DNA of 9,370 bases from JBJENW01 sp051880395 (lineage in GTDB: Bacteria; Bacillota; Clostridia; Lachnospirales; Lachnospiraceae). Under the pieces are notes generated by a model. The model was not told the origin of the DNA. It made no database searches and was given only the letters and a program-made list of their open reading frames with translations. Positions 1 through 4,045 of the stretch are shown here, in pieces. Position numbers and translations under genes: made by a program. The stretch lies in assembly GCA_051880395.1 (NCBI GenBank), contig JBJENW010000272.1, positions 1 through 9,370 on the forward strand, given 5' to 3'. The stretch's first letter is position 1. Every line of letters starts with the position of its first letter.

Positions 1-2
1 TT

Positions 3-59
3 CGGGAGTTTGGCAAGGATTTTTTTGCGAATAAAACGAAAATGCAAAATTGGAACTGA
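3..59 (+). CDS. possible C-terminal tail of an upstream gene (partial)
   Basis: An open plus-strand frame enters from the left edge and ends at TGA 57-59, giving a tail that reads REFGKDFFANKTKMQNWN. A terminator-like hairpin follows about 45 bases later, which fits the end of a gene. It is too short to assign to any family, and it could be chance. Confidence 0.25.
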   Translation, partial: REFGKDFFANKTKMQNWN

Positions 60-103
60 GACTGAATCGGAGGCATCCCCGCGTTTGCCCGGATCAGAAT
101 TGA

Positions 104-132
104 AAAACGGAGGCTGTTTGGACTTCCGTTTT
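104..132. terminator. bidirectional rho-independent terminator
   Basis: A 10-bp stem (104-113 with 123-132, one G-U pair) encloses a 9-base loop. It has A residues on the left arm and T residues on the right, so it can act on both strands. The minus-strand RNA ends in five U residues, which suits the DUF3800 gene that stops at 173. The plus strand has four U residues and could end a gene entering from the left. Confidence 0.6.
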
Positions 133-172
133 GAACACGGGTTGTCTAATAAGATAATCCATAAATGTTTGT

Positions 173-847
173 TTACAATTTCTTTTTGTCTATACTCTTA
201 AGAAATGCCTTTTTAAGCTCTTGTGGTTTATAAAAAAATTTCTCCTCTGATTTACTCAAACGTTTCTCATTTCCTTTTATCCTCAGTAATTCCATAGAAC
301 AAATAAAATCTGCGGCCTGCAACAATCGATATTTTTGTGGCTCAGCTTTCCTGAACTCAACATTTGAAAATTGTATCGAAAACACTGCATTTAGAATTGC
401 ACTAAGCTCATTTTGCCCGTTGTCATAATACACAATTATTTTGTCAAAACTCGAAAAAAAATCTTGATGAGCACGCATGGTTGTATTGATCGCCTTAGCC
501 AATTTCCCTGATAAAGAAACTTTGTCTACAGCTTCTTTTCTATCTACAACAACATTCAGGTAAGAAATTGGACATGCATTGACAAAATTTAGCATTTTAT
601 ACAGCAACTTTCTTCTTTCATCAATAGAATATCTTGCAAAAATCTCCTCTCTGCGAATTACAGGTCCAGTATGTATATATTCCACATTGAATCCGGCATT
701 TTTTATACTCTCTTCTAATTTTCTTACCTGCTGTTTTATATCATTATCTTGATTGTGAAAAACAAACGTTACCAAATAGTACGCTGGACGTTCTTTTACG
801 TCGCCAAAGTCTCCGGATTCATCAATAAAAACACTTAGCTCTTTCAT
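173..847 (-). CDS. DUF3800 domain-containing protein
   Basis: This 224-residue protein has the signature layout of the DUF3800 family. It begins with the motif FIDESGDFG (residues 7-15, acidic D9, E10 and D13). It continues with YIHTG (57-61), YYDNGQ (140-145) and the C-terminal LQAADFIC (176-183). The spaced acidic residues (D9, D142, D180) suggest a metal-dependent, RNase H-like nuclease fold; that is a family-level inference, and no activity is shown here. DUF3800 genes are common on mobile and defence-rich islands. The start is supported by a TAGGAGA ribosome binding site 7 bases upstream. A promoter at 960-988 and a structured leader lie upstream, and the hairpin at 104-132 is the likely terminator. 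It appears complete and is probably monocistronic. The domain call is strong; the biological role is unknown. Confidence 0.9.
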   Translation of the reverse strand: MKELSVFIDESGDFGDVKERPAYYLVTFVFHNQDNDIKQQVRKLEESIKNAGFNVEYIHTGPVIRREEIFARYSIDERRKLLYKMLNFVNACPISYLNVVVDRKEAVDKVSLSGKLAKAINTTMRAHQDFFSSFDKIIVYYDNGQNELSAILNAVFSIQFSNVEFRKAEPQKYRLLQAADFICSMELLRIKGNEKRLSKSEEKFFYKPQELKKAFLKSIDKKKL

Positions 848-875
848 TTATATTTCTCCTATACATAGAAAATGG

Positions 876-950
876 CGGGAAATTCTTCCCGCCTACGGTG
901 GTCCAAAGAGCTTTCGCCCAGACCAAAACTGTAATATATTACAGTCTTAT
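876..950 (-). ncRNA. structured 5' leader of the DUF3800 gene (three hairpins)
   Basis: The minus-strand transcript starting near 953 can fold into three consecutive hairpins before the DUF3800 start. First is an 18-bp perfect palindrome (928-945), which makes a 7-bp stem with a TATA loop. Second is a GGTC/GACC helix (900-903 with 921-924) capped by GGGC-GAAA-GCTC, a GNRA tetraloop. Third is an 8-bp stem, GGCGGGAA/TTCCCGCC (876-895). There is no U-tract after the last stem, so it is not an obvious terminator. Conserved RNA motifs named DUF3800-I and onward have been reported upstream of DUF3800 genes. This leader is a candidate member or relative, but I could not match it to a particular motif. 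Confidence 0.45.
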
Positions 951-959
951 TCTATTCCA

Positions 960-988
960 ATCATAACATATCTATGTATGACTTGCAA
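960..988 (-). promoter_or_regulatory. promoter of the DUF3800 gene
   Basis: On the minus strand, TTGCAA (983-988) and TATGAT (960-965) are separated by exactly 17 bases. The -10 box matches consensus at 5 of 6 positions and the -35 box at 4 of 6. Transcription would start near 953, just before the hairpin leader. It lies immediately after the Rpn-type gene, so DUF3800 probably has its own transcript. Confidence 0.5.
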
Positions 989-1008
989 GCATTTTTAAAG
1001 CTTACAAG
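982..1008 (-). terminator. hairpin across the stop codon of the Rpn-type gene
   Basis: In the minus-strand RNA, CTTGTAAGC and GCTTGCAAG pair over 9 bp (one G-U pair) around a 9-base A/T loop that contains the stop codon. No U-tract follows, so termination would be weak. It overlaps the -35 box of the DUF3800 promoter. Confidence 0.3.
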
Positions 1009-1552
1009 TGCGCAATTTCTGATAGATATCTTCGACATTATATTCCGGCATTTGCACAGATGCAATGTTATAGATCTGAGTGATTAAGGATTCTTCCGCA
1101 CCAAGAAAATCAGCAATATCCGAAACAGTTCTACCTTTTTGCATGTTTTGACAGACCAGAGAGATAAGTTCTTTTCCAAACGGGTCGAAGGTACAGATAA
1201 AGATTACGAACGACTTTGGAAGATAGCGGTAATCCACACCTTTTTCCAACAGGTTTAGGTCAATCATGCCCTGATAATAGCGTGACCGTTTTGGAAGGTT
1301 GACATTCGATGAGGTCTGCATTTCGCTGTCATAGACGGTTCCGTTTTCATCATCTACATACACATCGAGCCATACACTTTTGGAATCAGCGGTCAAATCG
1401 ATGGTTTTCTGTGATTCTGAAAAGCGAATCTCTCTAATTGGTACATTGAGGATCATCTCCAAAAGATGTTTGCAAAGCTGCGGGTGTGTGGTCATAATTT
1501 TGCAGAACATAAAACCGTTTGCGATGGTCAGGTGAAAGTTTTTTTGTTGCAT
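995..1552 (-). CDS. Rpn-type PD-(D/E)XK nuclease/putative transposase, internally deleted
   Basis: The 185-residue product starts like the PD-(D/E)XK nuclease family transposases (Rpn/PDDEXK_2). It has FHLTIANGFMFCKIM, the first acidic residue near E32, WLDVYVDD (D63), DSEMQ (E77, Q79) and YYQGMIDLNLLEKG (92-104), then FVIFICTFDPFGK (115-127). Family members usually run to about 280-310 residues. Here FDPFGK is joined directly to ELISLVCQNMQKGRTVSDIA (128-147), which belongs to the family's C-terminal tail. The fusion point is near 1171/1172, and roughly 100 residues are missing. The catalytic core remains, so nuclease activity is possible but uncertain. Known Rpn proteins cut DNA and promote recombination, and some act in phage defence. 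No good ribosome binding site precedes the ATG; the start is chosen by homology to the family N-terminus. Confidence 0.8.
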   Translation of the reverse strand: MQQKNFHLTIANGFMFCKIMTTHPQLCKHLLEMILNVPIREIRFSESQKTIDLTADSKSVWLDVYVDDENGTVYDSEMQTSSNVNLPKRSRYYQGMIDLNLLEKGVDYRYLPKSFVIFICTFDPFGKELISLVCQNMQKGRTVSDIADFLGAEESLITQIYNIASVQMPEYNVEDIYQKLRTCKL

Positions 1553-1567
1553 AAAAATCTTTAAATG

Positions 1568-1596
1568 AATCTTTTAAATTTTAAGATTGCTATACT
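1568..1596 (+). promoter_or_regulatory. probable promoter of the small toxin mRNA
   Basis: TATACT (1591-1596) is preceded by TGC, an extended -10. The region 17 bases upstream (AATCTT, 1568-1573) is a poor -35. An inverted repeat, AATCTT/AAGATT (1568-1573 with 1583-1588), sits between the two boxes and could be an operator. The expected transcript, from about 1603 to the terminator at 1828, would be about 225 bases. Confidence 0.45.
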
Positions 1597-1624
1597 CAGA
1601 CAATGATGATAAAATGGAAAAGCT

Positions 1625-1655
1625 ACCTCTCCCTATACCGGTAGGGAAGGGAGGT
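1625..1655 (+). promoter_or_regulatory. 5' hairpin sequestering the toxin ribosome binding site
   Basis: ACCTC (1625-1629) pairs with GAGGT (1651-1655), and CCCTA (1631-1635) pairs with TAGGG (1642-1646). This hides most of the GGGAGG ribosome binding site at 1649-1654 in a stem. In the Fst toxin mRNA a comparable 5' stem-loop represses translation. AAGCTACC just upstream (1620-1627) recurs at 1770-1777 and could also pair with GGTAG at 1751-1755, so alternative folds are possible. Confidence 0.5.
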
Positions 1656-1678
1656 GTTAAATGTGGATTTCAATACTT
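1654..1678 (+). repeat. direct repeat copy 1 (toxin start region)
   Basis: GTGTTAAA (1654-1661) and ATTTCAATACTT (1667-1678) flank the toxin GTG start. Both blocks recur, in the same order and nearly the same spacing, beyond the terminator at 1831-1854. The two-block layout resembles DRa/DRb of the Fst par locus. Confidence 0.8.
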
Positions 1679-1755
1679 TTATCTTGTCTGTCGTGGCGGG
1701 TATGGTTGCCTGCTATATCTGCAAATGGCTGGACGATGACAAGAACCGACGGTAG
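1663..1755 (+). CDS. Fst-like small hydrophobic toxin of a type I toxin-antitoxin locus
   Basis: A 30-residue peptide reads from GTG 1663: a short polar start (DFNTF), a single membrane-spanning stretch (ILSVVAGMVACYIC, residues 7-20) and a charged tail (KWLDDDKNRR). This is the layout of Fst-family toxins: about 30 residues, one helix, and a tail often containing WLD followed by charged residues. Such peptides insert in the membrane when their antisense RNA is lost. GTG 1663 is chosen because it lies 8 bases from GGGAGG (1649-1654). An alternative ATG at 1661 opens a 36-residue frame with a Trp/Ser-rich sequence and no toxin-like tail. The surrounding hairpin, direct repeats, shared terminator and antisense promoter support the call. 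I assign it from layout and residue pattern; no homology search was possible. Confidence 0.65.
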   Translation: MDFNTFILSVVAGMVACYICKWLDDDKNRR

Positions 1756-1793
1756 TCAGCCTATGGATTAAGCTACCATGCAAAAACGGAATA

Positions 1794-1828
1794 GAAAACC
1801 CCAAGAGCTCGCACCTCTTGGGGTTTTC
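1794..1828. terminator. perfect bidirectional terminator shared by toxin and antisense RNA
   Basis: A perfect 14-bp stem (1794-1807 with 1815-1828) encloses a 7-base loop. The stem has the A4-C4 / G4-T4 pattern, so both RNAs end with U residues. It lies 38 bases after the toxin stop and 36 bases into the antisense transcript. Confidence 0.92.
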
Positions 1829-1830
1829 TT

Positions 1831-1854
1831 GTGTTAAAATGAATTTCAATACTT
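1831..1854 (+). repeat. direct repeat copy 2 (antisense RNA 5' region)
   Basis: GTGTTAAA (1831-1838) and ATTTCAATACTT (1843-1854) repeat the blocks at the toxin start. They lie outside the toxin mRNA but inside the antisense RNA, which gives that RNA complementarity to the toxin translation start. Confidence 0.8.
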
Positions 1855-1864
1855 GCCTACGGCT

Positions 1865-1893
1865 ATTATAGCATACACAAAATACAATGACAA
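1865..1893 (-). promoter_or_regulatory. strong antisense RNA promoter
   Basis: On the minus strand TTGTCA (1888-1893), a 17-base spacer and TATAAT (1865-1870) form a near-perfect sigma-A promoter. It also has an extended -10 (TGC before TATAAT). Its only downstream product before the terminator is the short antisense RNA. A stronger promoter for the antitoxin than for the toxin is usual for type I systems. Confidence 0.85.
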
Positions 1894-1927
1894 CATGTAA
1901 TTATTCCCCAAAAACGAACGCCAAAAG

Positions 1928-2245
1928 TTATGCGAAAAACATGGCAGTTACCATTTCAATTGCAGTTTCCCGTTGTGCTTCCCGTTGAGTTTCTCGAAAT
2001 TTCATTTCCAAAGTCATATATTCCAACCTCCATTTCTCATGCTTGCGGGCATCTTTTACGGATGCATCAAGTGTTTCTACGAATGAATTTTTTGTAAGCT
2101 GCCCTTGCAGATAATTTAAAAAAGCGTTCAGATCCGGTGAAAGGTTTTTGCGGTTACTGTCCGGATTTAAAAAGATTTTTTTGGTTCCGTCGTTTAGTTT
2201 CAGGTCGTTGTTTATTTTATCGGGTTGGTAATTGCAGTGGTACGA
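1928..2245 (-). pseudogene. remnant of an Rpn-type PD-(D/E)XK transposase (middle part only)
   Basis: A minus-strand frame is open from an in-frame stop at 2246-2248 to TAA at 1928-1930, about 105 codons, with no start codon at its head. It reads NNDLKLNDGTKKIFLNPD, then LNAFLNYLQGQL, FVETLDASVKDARKHEKWRL and EYMTLEMKFRE, ending MVTAMFFA. This is the central part of PD-(D/E)XK family transposases, which lies between the nuclease core and the C-terminal tail. Both ends of the family are absent. Homology seems to fade above about 2215. The segment corresponds closely to what the 995-1552 gene lacks, but it lies upstream of that gene's start, so the two are not one gene with an insertion. It is best read as a decayed second copy or a rearranged piece. 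Confidence 0.7.
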
Positions 2246-2396
2246 TTAATCCGGGAGGTGGAAGAAGACGAAGGCTGCTCCGTTAGTGGCTTGTGAGGAG
2301 CAGTAAAATGTATTTGGCAATTTTGATAAAAAGAGATGCTAAATTTTGACAAAAAGTGACAAAACGGTACAAGATGCGCAAGTTTGCCCTCAGACG
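2198..2396. other. intergenic junction between the accessory region and the zinc-ribbon operon
   Basis: No complete gene is visible. A plus-strand open stretch (2198-2296) encodes a hydrophobic segment followed by acidic residues (YFIGLVIAVVRLIREVEEDE), possibly the end of a lost membrane protein; it has no start and overlaps the transposase remnant. An inverted repeat CTGCTCC/GGAGCAG (2275-2281 with 2297-2303) has a 15-base loop. A TTGACA at 2346-2351 lacks a good partner -10. Confidence 0.3.
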
Positions 2397-2426
2397 TTGA
2401 CAGAAAAAGAAAGCAGAACGTATAAT
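2397..2426 (+). promoter_or_regulatory. promoter of the zinc-ribbon operon
   Basis: Perfect consensus boxes TTGACA (2397-2402) and TATAAT (2421-2426) are separated by 18 bases. Transcription would begin near 2433, about 40 bases before the GTG start at 2473. The ATG at 2425 lies inside the -10 box, which rules it out as the start for this transcript. Confidence 0.75.
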
Positions 2427-2472
2427 GAAAGTTGCAAATCATATCGTTCGGATAAGAAAGGGAGGGGAAGTT

Positions 2473-4002
2473 GTGTTTTGTAGAAAATGTGGAAAAGAGA
2501 TAAAAGAGGGACAAAAATTCTGTCCTTATTGTGGAGCAGATCTTCGAACAGGTCAAAATTCTCAGGCGCCGCGGCAGAATATACCGAATCAGCCGCAGAT
2601 GACGCAAAATCCGGTAAATCAGTCGAATCAGCCGCAGATGATGCAAAATCCGATGAATCAGCCGATACAGCCGCAGATGGCGCAAAATCCAATGAATCAG
2701 CCAATGCGGAAGAAAAAAACAGGAAAAAAAGTCGGGATCATAGTAGCAGTTGTGATCGCGCTTGCAGCGATTGCGGCAGCTGTGGCAGTTTTTGTGTTAA
2801 AGCAGAAAGATGGGAAAAAAGAGTTGCCTGACGAAGAAAAAAATGCAGTTGTAAGCAACAGTGAGGAACAGGCATTGTCGGATACAGTTGAGACGAAGGC
2901 GCAAGATAAATCCGATGACAGCGAAGCACTTTTGGAAGAAAAATTACAAGAGATTTTGAAAGAGCAGGGAAGTTTAAAAGGGAAATCCTGCGACATGAAA
3001 ACATGTCATGGTTCGAAAGCATCTTACGAGGATAGTGGTGTGATCGGTGCGATCATTCATGATATCAGTGGAGATGGAGTGGAAGATCTTGTAGTTGTGG
3101 AAGCTGAGGACGGGTTTGAATCGGTTTATGCGGATATTTATACGGTAGAAGACAAAGAAGTGGTTCAAAAAGCAAAAGAACTGGACTTAGGAACAGCCTA
3201 TTGTATGGAAGACGAAATTTTTTCTGTTTATTTGAAAGAGACAAAAGCCGGTTGGAATCTTGTCTCAAATGGCTGGTCAGGCGTTCACCGTCTCGGAGAC
3301 GGTGTCGGCCAGAAGTTATACGCATACGTCTGTGACGAACATGTGTATACCAAAGCGGCAGAATATGAGTATGCGGGAAGCGATAGTATGCCGGAAGACA
3401 TCACGCATGGATTGAATGAGGCAAAAAAAGCCGGACTACAAAATGTGACAGAGGCAATTGGTACGCCGTTTATATTGCAGGATCAGGATGTTGTTCTGAT
3501 CGCCGGTATCTGGAATGATATTCAGGATGTTACATATGAAAAATATGCAAATACGACTGGAAAAAAATATGGACAGATCAATGTGGAAGAACTTACAACG
3601 GATCGGGGAAAATTAGACCGGGATGCCGCAGAAAAATTTTTAAAATCGGCAAAGAAGAGTCAGGATCAAGCTGGTGAGAGCGGAACAGAAAATACGACAG
3701 TAACACCGGGCAGTTCCGATTCCGTTACAGGAGTGGATATTTTACCAGACAGTAGTACACGACGGCTGACAGCAGCAGATTTAGAAAAAATCAAGGATAA
3801 CCCGACGATGCTTCGTTATGCGCGAAACGAAATCTATGCAAGACATGGAAGAAAGTTTGCAGACGAAACATTGCAGGCATACTTTATGACTAAACCTTGG
3901 TATAGCCCGACGATCGAGCCGGAGGATTTTTCGGATGATCTGTTATCACAGATAGAAAAAGATAATTTAGAATTTATTCATTCTTATGAAGAAAATGAGT
4001 AG
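2473..4002 (+). CDS. zinc-ribbon, single-pass membrane protein with C-terminal YARHG domain
   Basis: This 509-residue protein begins with a four-cysteine zinc ribbon (C3, C6, C17, C20). A Gln/Asn/Pro linker with three 13-residue repeats (39-77) follows. After a basic patch (MRKKKTGKK) comes one transmembrane helix (87-109). The rest should be outside the membrane: an acidic stretch, a central domain with DISGDGVEDL (197-206, like an EF-hand calcium loop), and a YARHG domain (about 430-509, YARHGRKF at 455-462, PWYSP near 475). YARHG domains occur on surface proteins, with unknown function. GTG 2473 is chosen because it is 7 bases after GGAGG and starts directly at the ribbon; ATG 2425 lies in the promoter and has no ribosome binding site. 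The next gene, of the same plan, begins 43 bases on with no terminator. An envelope-sensing role is plausible but not shown. Confidence 0.87.
   Translation: MFCRKCGKEIKEGQKFCPYCGADLRTGQNSQAPRQNIPNQPQMTQNPVNQSNQPQMMQNPMNQPIQPQMAQNPMNQPMRKKKTGKKVGIIVAVVIALAAIAAAVAVFVLKQKDGKKELPDEEKNAVVSNSEEQALSDTVETKAQDKSDDSEALLEEKLQEILKEQGSLKGKSCDMKTCHGSKASYEDSGVIGAIIHDISGDGVEDLVVVEAEDGFESVYADIYTVEDKEVVQKAKELDLGTAYCMEDEIFSVYLKETKAGWNLVSNGWSGVHRLGDGVGQKLYAYVCDEHVYTKAAEYEYAGSDSMPEDITHGLNEAKKAGLQNVTEAIGTPFILQDQDVVLIAGIWNDIQDVTYEKYANTTGKKYGQINVEELTTDRGKLDRDAAEKFLKSAKKSQDQAGESGTENTTVTPGSSDSVTGVDILPDSSTRRLTAADLEKIKDNPTMLRYARNEIYARHGRKFADETLQAYFMTKPWYSPTIEPEDFSDDLLSQIEKDNLEFIHSYEENE
2587..2703 (+). repeat. three 39-bp tandem repeats (13-residue linker repeats)
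   Basis: Three units at 2587-2625, 2626-2664 and 2665-2703 encode NQPQMTQNPVNQS, NQPQMMQNPMNQP and IQPQMAQNPMNQP. They form a flexible linker between zinc ribbon and membrane helix. The analogous linker in the next gene has a similar Q-rich pattern with a 14-residue unit. Confidence 0.85.
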
Positions 4003-4045
4003 ATAAATACAATGGAGAGTTTTTAGGAGAAAGAGAGGAATACAT

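Larger units (their letters stand above)
1790..1858 (-). ncRNA. candidate antisense antitoxin RNA (RNA II-like)
   Basis: A consensus promoter on the minus strand would start an RNA near 1858 that ends at the hairpin 1794-1828, about 65-70 bases long. No protein is encoded in it. It begins with the complement of ATTTCAATACTT, then that of GTGTTAAA, so it can pair in trans with the ribosome binding site and start of the toxin mRNA. It also overlaps that mRNA at the terminator. In the par locus of plasmid pAD1 the antitoxin RNA II is of the same size and pairs with the toxin mRNA at repeats and terminator. Confidence 0.65.

Noticed and set aside
10..201. A 63-codon plus-strand frame near the left edge
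   Set aside because: It runs across a terminator hairpin and into the end of the convergent DUF3800 gene, has no ribosome binding site and has low-complexity composition.
928..945. 18-bp palindrome as a transcription factor operator
   Set aside because: Possible, but it lies downstream of the likely start site and among other hairpins, so I favour a leader RNA stem; kept only as an alternative.
1661..1771. Alternative 36-codon frame from ATG 1661
   Set aside because: It overlaps the Fst-like frame but has Trp residues scattered through it, no charged tail and a less typical helix; the GTG 1663 frame fits the toxin layout better.
2346..2374. Second promoter with TTGACA at 2346
   Set aside because: No acceptable -10 box occurs 16-18 bases downstream (ACAAGA only).
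2425..2472. N-terminal extension of the YARHG protein from ATG 2425
   Set aside because: The ATG is within the TATAAT box, no ribosome binding site precedes it, and it adds residues ahead of the zinc ribbon.
2212..2996. Minus-strand open frames opposite the first zinc-ribbon gene
   Set aside because: They are shadows of the repetitive Q/N/P-rich linker and transmembrane region, with no start signals or recognisable domains.
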